Shown piece by piece: positions 20,022-29,800 of a DNA stretch of 64,000 bases. Positions within the stretch are counted from its first letter, which is position 1; each line of letters starts with the position of its first letter. Origin of the DNA: Bog-756 sp963828385 (lineage in GTDB: Bacteria > Actinomycetota > Acidimicrobiia > Acidimicrobiales > RAAP-2); assembly GCA_963828385.1 (NCBI GenBank), contig CAWHEF010000002.1:744001-808000 (forward strand), written 5' to 3'. The position numbers and the translations under genes were made by a program. Under the pieces are notes generated by a model. That model searched no databases, was not told where the DNA came from, and saw only the letters and a program-made list of their open reading frames with translations.

Positions 20022-20807
20022 ATGGAGCGGATGGCCACTGGCGACCGTCTGATTCAACTGTCCGGGGCAGTCAACTTCCGGGACCTCGGCGGTTACCCGA
20101 CGAGCGGCGGGGGGCGCACCCGATGGGGCCGCCTGTTCCGCAGCGACTCCCTTCACGAGCTCACGGCATCCGACGTCGACGTCCTCGCCTCGATGGGACT
20201 CGCCACCATCATCGACCTGCGCTCATCGAGCGAGCTCGACCGCACCGGTCGCGGCCCGCTCTGCGATGAGTCGGTCGCGTTCTGGCACCTGTCCGTCCTG
20301 GGCGAGGAGGTCGGTGCCGAGCCGGGGGAGACCGTGGCGGCGCCGGCCCCCGCCGGCGACGATCTGAGCGAGCGCTACCTGTGGTACCTCGAGACCGGGC
20401 GGCAGGCACTGGTGGGTGCGCTCGACCTGATCGCAGAACCCGGAAGCCTGCCGTTGGTCTTCCACTGCGCGGCGGGCAAGGACCGCACCGGGGTCCTCGC
20501 CGCCCTCGTGCTCGAGATCGTGGGCGTGGCTGCTGAGACCATCGTGGCCGACTACATGGTGACGGCGGAGCGGATGGCGCTCGTCCTCGACCGCTTCCTC
20601 TCGGACCCCGACAACGCCGCCCGGATGGCCGAGGTGCCGCTCTCACAGATCACGGTCGAAGCGGCGACGATGGAGCGCTTCCTCGACCGGTTGGAGCGCC
20701 GGTTCGGCGGGGCCCGGGCCTGGGCAGAGGAGGCGGGAGTCCCAGGCGAACGCCTCGACCGGATGGCGGCGCTGTTGGTGGAACCGGCCGGGGGCGCTCA
20801 GCCATGA
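20022..20807 (+). CDS. Tyrosine-protein phosphatase (Y_phosphatase3 / DSP type)
   Basis: The roughly 261-residue product carries the bacterial tyrosine/dual-specificity phosphatase layout: SGAVNFRDLGGYPTSGG near the N-terminus, RWGRLFRSDSLHELTASD, IDLRSSSEL, and the P-loop FHCAAGKDRTGVLAAL with catalytic Cys and Arg (C-x5-R). Proteins of this family dephosphorylate phosphotyrosine or phosphoinositide-like substrates. ATG 20022 and ATG 20031 are both possible starts. Its stop overlaps a 35-codon reading frame by 4 bp (ATGA at 20804), and a small membrane protein follows, so the three may be co-transcribed. Confidence 0.87.
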   Translation: MERMATGDRLIQLSGAVNFRDLGGYPTSGGGRTRWGRLFRSDSLHELTASDVDVLASMGLATIIDLRSSSELDRTGRGPLCDESVAFWHLSVLGEEVGAEPGETVAAPAPAGDDLSERYLWYLETGRQALVGALDLIAEPGSLPLVFHCAAGKDRTGVLAALVLEIVGVAAETIVADYMVTAERMALVLDRFLSDPDNAARMAEVPLSQITVEAATMERFLDRLERRFGGARAWAEEAGVPGERLDRMAALLVEPAGGAQP

Positions 20808-20911
20808 CCTCGGAAGAGGTCGATCAGACAGCCAAGGGAGGTCACGCACCAGCGGGTGGCCGGCCGATCCGTGACGGGGGCGTCGTCACCATCGTGGGGA
20901 CGGGGACCTAG
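20804..20911 (+). CDS. Small hypothetical ORF (35 aa), coupled to the phosphatase gene
   Basis: A 35-codon frame starts with ATG inside the phosphatase stop (ATGA) and ends with TAG at 20911. The product is charged at first, then Gly-rich (IRDGGVVTIVGTGT). I recognise no family, hydrophobic segment or metal motif. The only support is the overlap arrangement, common between real coupled genes here, so it may equally be chance. Confidence 0.25.
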   Translation: MTSEEVDQTAKGGHAPAGGRPIRDGGVVTIVGTGT

Positions 20912-20922
20912 GCTTGATACCG

Positions 20923-21522
20923 ATGGTTGCGTCCTTGTGGGTCTCGCTCGTCACGGTCGCGGCGGTCATGGTCATCGTGGCTGGGGCTCTCCTCACCGTC
21001 GGGTCGATCCTGGTTTGGCACTTCGGCCGCCGCAAGTGGCGGGCGTTCCGGTCCCACGGGCTCGTGACGGCGGCCGTCGCACTGTGGGGCATGGCCTCGA
21101 CCCTCCGTCGGCCCCATGCTCCGGCGACGCCCGATGAGATGCGAGGCTGGTCGGCCCGTCAGCTGCGGTCCGAGCTGTCGAGGACCATCGACCGGACCGA
21201 AGGGGCCATCAGTGCTGCCGCCGGTCTCGGCGGGGAGACATCGACGCTGGACAACCTGTTCCGGCAGCTTCGGGTGGCGGCGGCGGAGCTCGATCTGCTG
21301 GTCCGGATGCAACCTGCGGGCACCGTGGCCGCCGGCCTGTCCGACCAGGTGGCGGCCGTCTGTGGTGCGGCCTCCGACATCCAGTCCGCCGCACTGGCCA
21401 TGGCGACGGACTGGACGGGCGAGCAGGTGCGCCACCTCGTCACCGATGCCCGTCACGAGACGGCGGCGGTCGACGCCGGGCTGGCATCGGCCCGGGATGC
21501 ACTGGGCGAAAGGGCTCACTGA
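20923..21522 (+). CDS. Hypothetical protein with one N-terminal membrane anchor
   Basis: The ~199-residue protein has one membrane helix near the N-terminus (VSLVTVAAVMVIVAGALLTVGSILV without charged residues), then a basic RRKWRAF stop-transfer segment, giving an N-out topology. The remaining ~150 residues are Ala-rich and mostly helical with regular charged positions (LRSELSRTIDRTEG, LRVAAAELDLLVRM, VRHLVTDARHETAAVDAGLA), a likely cytoplasmic coiled-coil. I recognise no family. ATG 20923 is chosen; TTG 20914 in the same frame adds three residues. It follows the phosphatase on the same strand. Confidence 0.7.
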   Translation: MVASLWVSLVTVAAVMVIVAGALLTVGSILVWHFGRRKWRAFRSHGLVTAAVALWGMASTLRRPHAPATPDEMRGWSARQLRSELSRTIDRTEGAISAAAGLGGETSTLDNLFRQLRVAAAELDLLVRMQPAGTVAAGLSDQVAAVCGAASDIQSAALAMATDWTGEQVRHLVTDARHETAAVDAGLASARDALGERAH

Positions 21523-21536
21523 CCGCCACGGAGCGC

Positions 21537-23033
21537 TCAGCCCGACGTGGCCGGGCCGTCATGTGTGGTATCCGGCTCGACAGGGTCGGTCTTGGCGTCG
21601 CGGTTGAGTCGCGCCAGCGACGACGTGTCCGCCCGCAATCGTTCGTCGAGCTGATGTCCCCGCTCGACCACCACGTTCCTGGTCACCTCGGCCAGGGTTG
21701 ACCAGGGATCGCGATCGGGGTGGATGGAGGCCGCCAGCTCCTCGGCCAACCTGTTGGTTCCGGATGCGTTGACCGGTTCGATGCGGACCCGGAAGGAGCT
21801 GTCGTCAGGACCTTCGGTGTAACAGCACAACGACACTGCGTCGAGCTGCTCGTCGATCAAGATGATCGAAGCCCCCTTGATGGCATCGAGGTTCGGGGTG
21901 TCGACGACCCAGCCACCCGTGTTGGCCACGTTCACCGGAGCAGCAAACGAGTGGGCCGCCCGCTTGTCCACGAACGGCTTGTGGGTGTGGCCGAACACGA
22001 ACGTCACCTCGCCGGGCACTCCGATCTCGGCCTGGACCTGACTCGATACCGGGCCGTCGAGGTAGTCGATGAGGCCTTCTTCTCCCCGGGGACTGAGAAC
22101 GACTCCCGGGCGACGGCGCTCGCGCAGCATCGTCTCGACACCGGCTTCGAGCAGCATCGCCGCTGTGTGAGCCTCCACGTCGGCTCTGGCTCGAGAACGA
22201 CCAGCGACCTTGATGGCACGCTCGATCGCCTGGATCTCCGCGTGCATCGCTTCGTGGCTCTGCAGCGACTCGTATAACGAACGTGTGATCCCCATGATGT
22301 CGCCGCTGTCGCCCATCGACGACCAGAAGAAGTCGATCCACCCTCCGTTGTCAGCCTCGAGCTGCCAAGCTTCGAGCGTTGTCGCCCGCGGGGTACCGAA
22401 TGCTCTGTTGAGCAGCGACATCATCCGGTACAGAGGTTCGATGTAGTGACCGTGACTGAGGACGACGACCCGCGTGCCGGTGACATCGACCAGGCCGAGG
22501 TTGGGATAGCTCTGCCGCACGGTGATCGGTGCTGCGGGACTGGCACGGTTGGCCAATGTCTCGATGAACCGGTCCCGAATGGGCACAGAGTCGTTCGTGA
22601 GGAGGAGGGTTGTTGCGTGGCGATCGCGAGCAGTGGGCGTCGCCATGGGGCCCTGACCCAGCAACTGGACGAACCGGTCATCGCTTGCACGGGACCAGAG
22701 ATGGTGATCGTGGTTCCCAGGGACGAACAGGACGGACGAACTGATCGCCGAGTCGGATCCGTCGGGCCGTAGTGCCGCCACGAATTGAGTGAAGGTCGCA
22801 GCGGCGTCTTCGGGGGACGTAAGGGCAAGCTCGAACAGGTCGCCCAGCACCACCAGCTCGGGCGGGGGCCCTCCCTGGTTGCGAAGGGATTGGAGACAGG
22901 CGCACAGGGCGGCGAGGACCGGTGACGCTGACGAGCGGTCGACGTGCTCACCGTCGGGCGTCACGCTCGTCAGCACGCTGTTGAGCGCTCCGAGATGCAG
23001 GTCGGAGATGCACACCCAACGGATGTGGGCCAT
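21537..23033 (-). CDS. Calcineurin-like metallophosphoesterase
   Basis: The ~498-residue protein has all five metallophosphoesterase metal-binding motifs: WVCISDLHLG (D-x-H), LVVLGDLFEL (GD), FVPGNHDHHLW (GNHD), VVLSHGHY (GH) and VFGHTHKP (GH-x-H). Such enzymes hydrolyse phosphomonoesters, diesters or nucleotides with two metal ions. A helical insertion of about 120 residues lies between the GH and GHTH motifs, larger than in the simplest members. The start is ATG 23033, whose product begins at the first motif; longer frames add unrelated sequence. Substrate is unknown. The gene is convergent with the upstream membrane protein gene. Confidence 0.85.
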   Translation of the reverse strand: MAHIRWVCISDLHLGALNSVLTSVTPDGEHVDRSSASPVLAALCACLQSLRNQGGPPPELVVLGDLFELALTSPEDAAATFTQFVAALRPDGSDSAISSSVLFVPGNHDHHLWSRASDDRFVQLLGQGPMATPTARDRHATTLLLTNDSVPIRDRFIETLANRASPAAPITVRQSYPNLGLVDVTGTRVVVLSHGHYIEPLYRMMSLLNRAFGTPRATTLEAWQLEADNGGWIDFFWSSMGDSGDIMGITRSLYESLQSHEAMHAEIQAIERAIKVAGRSRARADVEAHTAAMLLEAGVETMLRERRRPGVVLSPRGEEGLIDYLDGPVSSQVQAEIGVPGEVTFVFGHTHKPFVDKRAAHSFAAPVNVANTGGWVVDTPNLDAIKGASIILIDEQLDAVSLCCYTEGPDDSSFRVRIEPVNASGTNRLAEELAASIHPDRDPWSTLAEVTRNVVVERGHQLDERLRADTSSLARLNRDAKTDPVEPDTTHDGPATSG

Positions 23034-23103
23034 GGCGATCCCTTCGTCAGCGACCGGTGCGTGCCGGCAATGCGGCACATCGAGGCCGTTGCAACCTATC
23101 TGC

Positions 23104-24451
23104 TCAGGCCAGTGCCCGAAACACGCTGCCCAGAGCGGCCTCGACCACGTCCAACCCGTCGGCCAGGAGAGCATCGTCGATGACCAGTGGTGGCAGCAGC
23201 CGGATCACGTTGGCGTAGGTCCCGCACGACAAGACCACCACGCCGGCCCGGTAGCAGGCCTCCACCACGGCCCGGGTGGAAAGCGGATCGGGTTCGGTCG
23301 TGCCCGGGAGGACCAGTTCCAATGCCAGCATCGCTCCCCGGCCCCGGACATCGCCGACACCGGGATGCGCGGCTCGCAGTCCTTCGAGGCGCGGCATGAC
23401 AGCGGCCTCGACGCGAACGCGCCGAAGCGGCCAGATCGGCGTCGACCATCATGTCCATGGCCGCCACGGCGGCGGCACACGAGATCGGGTTCCCGCCGAA
23501 GGTGCCTCCGAGTCCACCGGCGGGCACGGCGTCCATGATCTCGGACGCCCCGGTGACGGCGCCGAGCGGCAGCCCACCGGCCATCGCCTTGGCCGTGGCC
23601 ATGAGGTCGGGCACGACGCCCTCGTGCTCGCAGGCGAAGAACCTCCCTGTCCGGCAGAACCCGGTCTGGATCTCGTCGGCGGCGAACAGCACGCCGCGCT
23701 CGGTGCACCACTCGGCGAGGGTTGCCAGGAAACCCGGAGCGGGGACGATGAACCCGCCCTCGCCGGGGATGGGCTCCGCCAGCAGACACGCCACGTTGTC
23801 CGCTCCCACCAATCGCTCGATCTGGTCGATGGCCCGGGCGGCGGCAGCGGCACCGGTCATGCCCACCGGGTCCCGGTACGGGTACGAGGTCGGAACCCGG
23901 TAGACCTCGGGGGCGAACGGGCCGAACTTGTCCTTGTAGGGCACATTGCGGGCGGTCAAGGCCATGGTCAGGTTGGTCCGGCCGTGGTAGGCGTGGTCGA
24001 AGACCACGACCGCCTGGCGTCCGGTGACCCGTCGGGCGATCTTGACGACGTTCTCGATCGCCTCGGCGCCGGAATTGAACAGGGCGGACCGCTTCTCGTG
24101 ATCGCCGGGGGCGTGCGCGTTGAGCCGTTCGCACACGTCGACGTACCCCTCGTAGGGGTTGATCATGAAGCACGTGTGGGCGAAGCGGGCGGCCTGGTCG
24201 ACGACGGCGTCCACGACCGCGGCTGCCGCGTGCCCCACGCCGTTCACAGCGATGCCGGACCCGAGATCGATCAGTGAGTTGCCGTCGACGTCGACGAGGA
24301 CGGCGCCCTGCGCCCGTTCGACGTAGATCGGCACCGACGTGGCGACCCCGCCGCTCGCCGCCCGTCGCCGGCGGGTCTCGAGCTCACGGGAGACCGGCCC
24401 GGGAAGGTCCGTCGCCAACCGGCGCTCCTGGGGGATGTCGGGGACGGCCAC
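23104..24451 (-). CDS. Class III aminotransferase, 4-aminobutyrate aminotransferase-like (one frameshift)
   Basis: A PLP enzyme of about 448 residues resembling GabT: IDLGSGIAVNGVGH, FNSGAEAIENVVKIAR, VVFDHAYHGRTNLTMALTA, the PLP Asp region FAADEIQTGFCRTG and MATAKAMAGGLPLGAVTG with the Schiff-base Lys. The last ~100 residues (VEAAVMPRLEGLRAAHPGVG then DVRGRGAMLALELV) continue in another frame. The span is 1348 nt, one over a multiple of three, and one extra A at 23416-23417 explains it. GTG 24451 is the likely start, 25 nt after the acyl-CoA dehydrogenase stop, so the two are probably one operon acting in amino or fatty acid catabolism. Confidence 0.82.
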
Positions 24452-24476
24452 GGCCCGGACAGTACCGCCCGGGCGG

Positions 24477-25745
24477 TCAGGCCCCGAAGTTCCAGCTCTC
24501 GCCGGATTCGTAGTGGTGGACGATGTTCTTGGCGATGAGGATCTTGTGCACCTCGTCGGGGCCGTCGGCCAGGCGGAGGGTGCGGGCCCCGAGGTACATC
24601 TGTGACAGGGGGAGGTCGTTGCTGACCCCGGCCCCACCCCAGACCTGGATGGCGCGGTCCACCACCCGGTGGAAGGCGGCGGGGACGAACACCTTGATGG
24701 CCGAGATGGCCGTCCGGACCTCGGCGTCGCCCCTCGCCACCTTGTCGGCGGCGTCGATGGTCATGAGACGGGCCGACTGGACGTCCATGTAGCTCTCGGC
24801 GATGAAGCCCTGGATGAACTGCTTGTCCTTGAGCAGGCCGCCGTGGACCTCGCGTGTGAGGCTGCGCTCGACCATGAGGTCGAAAGCGCGCCACATCATG
24901 CCCACCGAGTTCATGCAGTGGTAGACCCTGCCGGCCCCGAGACGGTCCTGGGCGGCCTGGTGTCCCTGGCCCACGAGCCCGAGGGTGTTCTCGATGGGCA
25001 CTCGGACGTCCTCGTAGCGGATCTCGCAGTGGTCGGAGGTCGGGTGACCGAACACGCCGATGCCCCGGATGACGTTCACGCCCTTGGTGTCGGTGGGAAC
25101 GATGATCTGGGTCATCCGGCCGGGCGTGCCGAGCTCACCGGTCGCGTCGTTGGCCCGGCACATCACGATGAAGAAGTCGGCCTCGATGCCGTTCGAGGTG
25201 AACCACTTGTGCCCGTTTATCACCCACTCGTCACCGTCGCGCACGGCTTCGGTCTTGATCGACCTGGGGTCGGACCCGGCGTTCTCGGGCTCGGTCATGG
25301 AGAAGCCCGACTCCATCGTCCCTTCGATGAGCGGAACGAGCCACTTCCGCTTCTGCTCCTCGGTGCCGTACTTCACGAGGATGCCGGCGTTGCCCGAGTT
25401 GGGGGCGACGATGCCGAACAGGGCCCCTGCGCCCACGGCGTAGGCCAGGATCTCGTACATGTAGGCCAGGGCGAGGAAGTCGAGGCCCATTCCGCCGTAC
25501 TCGGTGGGCAGATGGGGCGCCCACAGCCCGGCCTCTTTGACCTTGGCCTTGATGGCGTCGCGCAGCTCGTGACTCTGGCGACGACCGGCCTCTCGCTCTT
25601 GCTCGGTGCTCTCGTAGCCGCGCCGGGAGCGCCACAGCTCGTTCTCGTGGGGGAGGATCTCGGCGTTGATGAAGGCCGCCGTCCTGAGGCGGACATCGTT
25701 GATCCCGGGATCGAGCCCGGGGATGGGGGTCACGGTGATCGCCAC
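24477..25745 (-). CDS. Acyl-CoA dehydrogenase family protein
   Basis: The 422-residue flavoprotein matches the acyl-CoA dehydrogenase fold (N-terminal helices, middle beta-domain, C-terminal helices). Motifs are LPTEYGGMGLDFLALAYMYE, SGFSMTEPENAGSDP (FAD/substrate signature), INGHKWFTSNGIEADFFIV, GAGRVYHCMNSVGMMWRA and QVWGGAGVSNDLPLSQMYLG with RTLRLADGPDEVHK. It oxidises an acyl-CoA and passes electrons to ETF. GTG 25745 is preceded by AAGGAGA. An aminotransferase gene follows closely. The precise chain specificity cannot be told; it is closer to the short/branched or FadE-like group than to VLCAD. Confidence 0.9.
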   Translation of the reverse strand: MAITVTPIPGLDPGINDVRLRTAAFINAEILPHENELWRSRRGYESTEQEREAGRRQSHELRDAIKAKVKEAGLWAPHLPTEYGGMGLDFLALAYMYEILAYAVGAGALFGIVAPNSGNAGILVKYGTEEQKRKWLVPLIEGTMESGFSMTEPENAGSDPRSIKTEAVRDGDEWVINGHKWFTSNGIEADFFIVMCRANDATGELGTPGRMTQIIVPTDTKGVNVIRGIGVFGHPTSDHCEIRYEDVRVPIENTLGLVGQGHQAAQDRLGAGRVYHCMNSVGMMWRAFDLMVERSLTREVHGGLLKDKQFIQGFIAESYMDVQSARLMTIDAADKVARGDAEVRTAISAIKVFVPAAFHRVVDRAIQVWGGAGVSNDLPLSQMYLGARTLRLADGPDEVHKILIAKNIVHHYESGESWNFGA

Positions 25746-25756
25746 ATCGTCTCCTT

Positions 25757-25798
25757 ACGTACTCGGGTCACGTACTCGGGTCCTTACGGACTCGGGTT
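25757..25798. repeat. Three short direct repeats in the acyl-CoA dehydrogenase leader
   Basis: Two perfect tandem copies of ACGTACTCGGGTC (25757-25769, 25770-25782) and a third, imperfect copy ACGGACTCGGGTT (25786-25798) lie between the GH3 stop and the acyl-CoA dehydrogenase start. They occupy the promoter/leader side of the latter and could be regulatory sites or a minisatellite. Confidence 0.75.
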
Positions 25799-25800
25799 GC

Positions 25801-28134
25801 TCATAGGGGATTGGTGCGCTCATGGGGGGTTTGGGCCCGACCGTCGCGTTCGGAGCCATCATGGACCTTCCGGACGGCACCTCCCGACCGGGACTGCGGA
25901 TCACCGTGCGGGTGGGGCGGCGCCTCGACGGTCAACGCGATGCCTTCGTCCTCGGCATGGCGCGCCACCCGGAGGTCGTAACGACCGGGGCGGACCACCA
26001 TGGTGTGAGCGGTCGTGTCGCGCTCGGCCAGGGCCTCGAGAGAGACGGTGATCTCGACGGTCTCGGTTGCGCCTGGCTCGATCTCCGCCCGTTCGAACCC
26101 GCACAGGCGGGCCGGCCGCCGCGCATCGCTCCGAGTGCCGTACACCTGGAGGACGTCGATCCCGGGCCGGTCGCCGCAGTTGCGCACAGTGGCCGAGACG
26201 CCGACGGCGGGGAAACCGGCTCCGCTGTTGGCGCTGTTGGCGCTGTCGGGGCCCGACGGCTCCGGCGGCATCGTCACCCGCGCCCCGACGGTTTCGAAGG
26301 AGGTGTACCCGAGCCCGAAGCCGAAGGGATAGGCGGCCCCGGCGCCCGTGCGGGCGAGGTGCCAGTACCCGTGCCAGCCGTCGTAGGCGAAGGACGTGGC
26401 GTCTCGGTCGAAAGGAGGGAGGTTGGCCTCACTTCGGGGAACGGAGAACGGAAGCCGTCCGCCCGGCTCCACCGACCCGGTGAGGACATCGGCGAGGGCG
26501 TGACCCCCTTCCATACCCGCGTACCACCCCTGGACCAGGGCGGGCACGTCACCGTCCCAGGCCGAGGTGACAACGGCGCTTCCCGCCACCACCACGACGA
26601 CGGTCCGGGGGTTGACGGCGGCGACCGCCCGGACCAGGGCCACCTCGTCGTCGTGGAGCGCCAGTGACGAACGGTCGCCCCCAACCGAGAAGCCCTCCGG
26701 GTCGGCCCGCTCCCGGACATGGGCCGGAGGTTCGATGGCCGCGTCGGGGGCGATCTCCGTGCGGTACCGGTCGACCAGGCCCGGATCGTCGTCGCCCGGG
26801 AAGAGCGCAGCCAGCTCGGGCCGCGCCTCGCCGATGAACTCGCCCTCGTCCCTGCGGGTGTAGCCGACCACCACCACGGCCGTTCCGGTGCCGGCGGCTA
26901 TGGCGGCGGAGGGTGCAGGCTCGCCGCTGTCGTCGATGACCAGAGTGCCGTCGGGGAGGCGGGCGCCGAGCCCCTCGGCCACCGTGACCGCCGTTGGTGC
27001 CCAGACGTCGCTCGATCCTCCGTCTCCGAGGTTGACCTGGGTGGCAAGCCTGCCGAAAAGGGCGACGGTCCCGGGTCGGTCCCGATCGAGCGGGAGGACC
27101 GGCTCACCTCCCACCACCTCGTTGCGCAGGACCACGACGGCTTTCGCCGCCGCCTCCCGGGCCAGCTCCCGATGGGCCGGGCAGGCGAGGACGTCCCGAC
27201 CGGGAGCGGGCCGTCCCACGATCTCCTCGAACCGGAGCCGGGTCGCCACCAGGTGCTCGACGCAGGCATCGATCGCCGACCACTCGACCGCCCCGTCGGC
27301 CAAGGAGTCGGCCAGGTCACGGGCCCTGACCATCCGGTAGGGCATCTCCACGTCGAGTCCGGCCTCCACCGACAGCGCGGCGTCGCGGATCCCGAAGATC
27401 CAGTCGCTGATCACGAACCCTTCGAAGGACCACTCGTGGCGCAGGACGTCGGTCAGGAGCGTCCGGTTCTGACCGCACCACTCGCCGTTCACGCTGTTGT
27501 AGGCGCTCATGACGGCGGCGACGCCCTCGTCCACGATGCGCTTGAAGTGGGGGAGGTACACCTCGTGGAGGTCGGCCTCGCTCACCGCCACGTCCACGCT
27601 GAAGCGGGCGTTCTCCATCGAGTTGCAGGCGAAGTGCTTGACGCACGCCATGACGTGACGCTGGATCCCCCGGGTGAGTGCCGCCCCCATCTCGCCCACG
27701 TGGTACGGGTCCTCTCCGTAGGTCTCCTGGGCCCGACCCCAGGCCGGGTGGCGGAGGAGGTTGACGCAGACCCCGCCGTAGAGGTCGGCGCCGACGGCCC
27801 GAAGCTCGGTCCCGATCACCTCCCCGATGCGCTCCTCCAAGTCCGGGTCCCAGGTGGCGCCGCGGGCCATCGACACCGGGAAACAGGTGGCTTGGCCGAC
27901 GACGACGCCGCGGGGTCCGTCGGCGAAGGCGATGCCGGGAAAGCCGATGCGGTCGATGTGTGCGGCCCGGAACGGGCTCTTGTGGTAGCCGCCGTGCCCC
28001 AGATAGGTGAGACCGGCCCAGAACGGGGCGTCACCGTCGAGGCACCAGAGCTTCTCCTCGTCGGTCATAGCACCGACCAGCTCGGCCGCCCTTGTGCGGT
28101 AGTCGGGCCGCCGGGCACCGGGAAGCTCGCTCAT
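25801..28134 (-). CDS. Glycoside hydrolase family 3 beta-glycosidase
   Basis: The ~777-residue protein has the three GH3 parts: an N-terminal TIM-barrel domain (residues ~20-300) with GPRGVVVGQATCFPVSMA, CVKHFACNSMENAR and the nucleophile Asp in FEGFVISDWIFG; a C-terminal alpha/beta sandwich (~320-590) with KAVVVLRNE and WYAGMEGGHALADVL; and a fibronectin-III-like domain (~640-740). These enzymes release terminal sugars from beta-glucosides or xylosides. No signal peptide is seen, so it probably acts in the cytoplasm on imported oligosaccharides or glycosides. ATG 28134 (MSELPGARRPDYRTRAAELV) is the best start. Confidence 0.9.
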   Translation of the reverse strand: MSELPGARRPDYRTRAAELVGAMTDEEKLWCLDGDAPFWAGLTYLGHGGYHKSPFRAAHIDRIGFPGIAFADGPRGVVVGQATCFPVSMARGATWDPDLEERIGEVIGTELRAVGADLYGGVCVNLLRHPAWGRAQETYGEDPYHVGEMGAALTRGIQRHVMACVKHFACNSMENARFSVDVAVSEADLHEVYLPHFKRIVDEGVAAVMSAYNSVNGEWCGQNRTLLTDVLRHEWSFEGFVISDWIFGIRDAALSVEAGLDVEMPYRMVRARDLADSLADGAVEWSAIDACVEHLVATRLRFEEIVGRPAPGRDVLACPAHRELAREAAAKAVVVLRNEVVGGEPVLPLDRDRPGTVALFGRLATQVNLGDGGSSDVWAPTAVTVAEGLGARLPDGTLVIDDSGEPAPSAAIAAGTGTAVVVVGYTRRDEGEFIGEARPELAALFPGDDDPGLVDRYRTEIAPDAAIEPPAHVRERADPEGFSVGGDRSSLALHDDEVALVRAVAAVNPRTVVVVVAGSAVVTSAWDGDVPALVQGWYAGMEGGHALADVLTGSVEPGGRLPFSVPRSEANLPPFDRDATSFAYDGWHGYWHLARTGAGAAYPFGFGLGYTSFETVGARVTMPPEPSGPDSANSANSGAGFPAVGVSATVRNCGDRPGIDVLQVYGTRSDARRPARLCGFERAEIEPGATETVEITVSLEALAERDTTAHTMVVRPGRYDLRVARHAEDEGIALTVEAPPHPHGDPQSRSGGAVRKVHDGSERDGRAQTPHERTNPL

Positions 28135-28231
28135 GGCGCCATTCCACCAGGCGGCCCATCCCTGCGCACATCCGCGGTCGGTGCTGGTAGCCACCGGTCC
28201 GACTGGGGATCATGGTGAGGGTGAACAGAGC

Positions 28232-29800
28232 TCAGCGGCAGTTCTTCCCCGCCACCGGAAGTCCGCCGACGCCGAGATAACGCGACACCACCTGGGACAT
28301 GCAGGAATCGTTCGGACCGCTGAGGAGCCAGGTGTGACCCCACCCGTCCCAGACGACGAGTCGCGCCGAGCGAATGGAGGCGGCCAGATGCCGGGTGCCG
28401 GTGAGGGGGGTGTTCGGATCGCCGGTGTTGCCGACCACGAGGATGGGCGGTGCATGCAAGACGTGGACGGACTCGAGGGGCTGGCGGGGCCGTGGCCAGG
28501 CCATGCACCCGCCCATGGCATAGGTCACGGCGTAGCCGCCGAGGAGCGGGTAGCGGGCGGCGAGAGCCCGGGCCTGGTGGCCGGCAGCCGTTGGCCCGGG
28601 GTGGTCGGCGAAGTCGTTGCAGGTGATGGCCCACAACGGGTCGACGAGCGGAGCGCCGTCGATGTCGGTGGCGAATTCGAGGGAGAGCGACCGGAGCGGG
28701 GCGCCGTCACCCGCGGACGCCGCCACCAGCGCCGACTCGAACGCCGGGATGAAGCCCGGCACGCTCGTGGCGAACAGGCTGGCGGTGTCGAGATCGCCGA
28801 CGGTGACCGGGACGTCGTCGCCGTGACCCGGGGCGGGGAGTGGAGCTGCTTGCAGCCTGGCCGACAGGTGCTCGAAGAATTGCCGTGGGTCGGAGCCGAG
28901 CGGACAGCCGGGACCGCCACTGCACGCGGCGAAGAGATGTTCGAGGGATCGCTCGGCCGCCGGTGCCTGGTCGTCGGCTTGTTCGGCCAGGCTGGCGCCG
29001 ATGTCGACGGCGCCGTCGAGGACCATGCGGCGCACGCGGGACGGGAACAGGTCGGCGTAGACGGTCCCGAGCACCGTCCCATAGGAGAGGCCGTAGTAGC
29101 TGATGCCGGCGAGCCCCATGGCCTGGCGGATCCGGTCGAGGTCCCTCGCCGTGTTGGTGGTGTCGATGAGCGGCGTCTCCGCTCCTTCGGTCCGACGACA
29201 GGCGTCGGCAAGTGCGGTGAACACGCCGGTCCCCGGCAAGGGGCCGTCGGTTCGAGTCGGGACCGGTGCCACGGCCACGACGGCCGACGGCGAGGTCCCG
29301 CAGTTCAACGGCGAGCTGGCGCCGGTTCCCCGGGGGTCGAAGCTCACGATGTCGTAGTCGCGTCGCACCGACGCCGGGAACAGGCTGAGGACGACGGGGA
29401 GGATCTGGTTCCCGCTCTCGCCGGGGCCGCCGGGATTGAACACGAGGGTTCCGTCAGGGTCGGCGGTGTCGAGTGCGGGCGCCTCGGTGACCGACACGTC
29501 GAGGGAGGCGCCCCGCGGATGGTGGTAGTCGGCAGGGACCGAGACCGATCCGCACCGCAGGGCGGGCGAGCCCGAGCACGGCGACCAGGCAAGGGGGCTC
29601 GGGGGAGGCGAGGGAGGAAGTCCCCGGTCGGACGTGGGCGTGTTCGCAGTATCGGCGCCGACCGCGGTGGAGACGCCGCCTTCAGCTGGCGGAAGTACCA
29701 GTGAGACTCCCAACGTGATGGTGAGGAGGGCGGGAGCGACGACGGCGCCGAGGTGTCGGAACCGATGTCGGACCGTTGTCCGGGCGAGCTCGGCGCGCAC
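28232..29800 (-). CDS. Secreted alpha/beta-hydrolase, tripeptidyl aminopeptidase-like
   Basis: The 522-residue protein begins with a basic N-terminus and hydrophobic helix (AVVAPALLTITLGVSLVL), a signal peptide or anchor, followed by a Pro/Ser-rich linker. The catalytic domain shows the TAP-family features: NPGGPGESG oxyanion loop, SFDPRGTGASSPLNC, nucleophile elbow YYGLSYGTVLG, the Asp in VVGNTGDPNTPL and the His in DGWGHTWLL. Such exported serine hydrolases remove short peptides from the N-termini of proteins or hydrolyse esters. Cysteine pairs in the cap domain suggest disulfides outside the cytoplasm. It is a single gene, adjacent to the GH3 gene on the same strand. Confidence 0.87.
   Translation of the reverse strand: MRAELARTTVRHRFRHLGAVVAPALLTITLGVSLVLPPAEGGVSTAVGADTANTPTSDRGLPPSPPPSPLAWSPCSGSPALRCGSVSVPADYHHPRGASLDVSVTEAPALDTADPDGTLVFNPGGPGESGNQILPVVLSLFPASVRRDYDIVSFDPRGTGASSPLNCGTSPSAVVAVAPVPTRTDGPLPGTGVFTALADACRRTEGAETPLIDTTNTARDLDRIRQAMGLAGISYYGLSYGTVLGTVYADLFPSRVRRMVLDGAVDIGASLAEQADDQAPAAERSLEHLFAACSGGPGCPLGSDPRQFFEHLSARLQAAPLPAPGHGDDVPVTVGDLDTASLFATSVPGFIPAFESALVAASAGDGAPLRSLSLEFATDIDGAPLVDPLWAITCNDFADHPGPTAAGHQARALAARYPLLGGYAVTYAMGGCMAWPRPRQPLESVHVLHAPPILVVGNTGDPNTPLTGTRHLAASIRSARLVVWDGWGHTWLLSGPNDSCMSQVVSRYLGVGGLPVAGKNCR

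Noticed and set aside
26719..28218. 499-codon plus-strand frame opposite the GH3 gene
   Set aside because: Antisense of a full-length GH3 enzyme with all motifs; the plus-strand product is low complexity.
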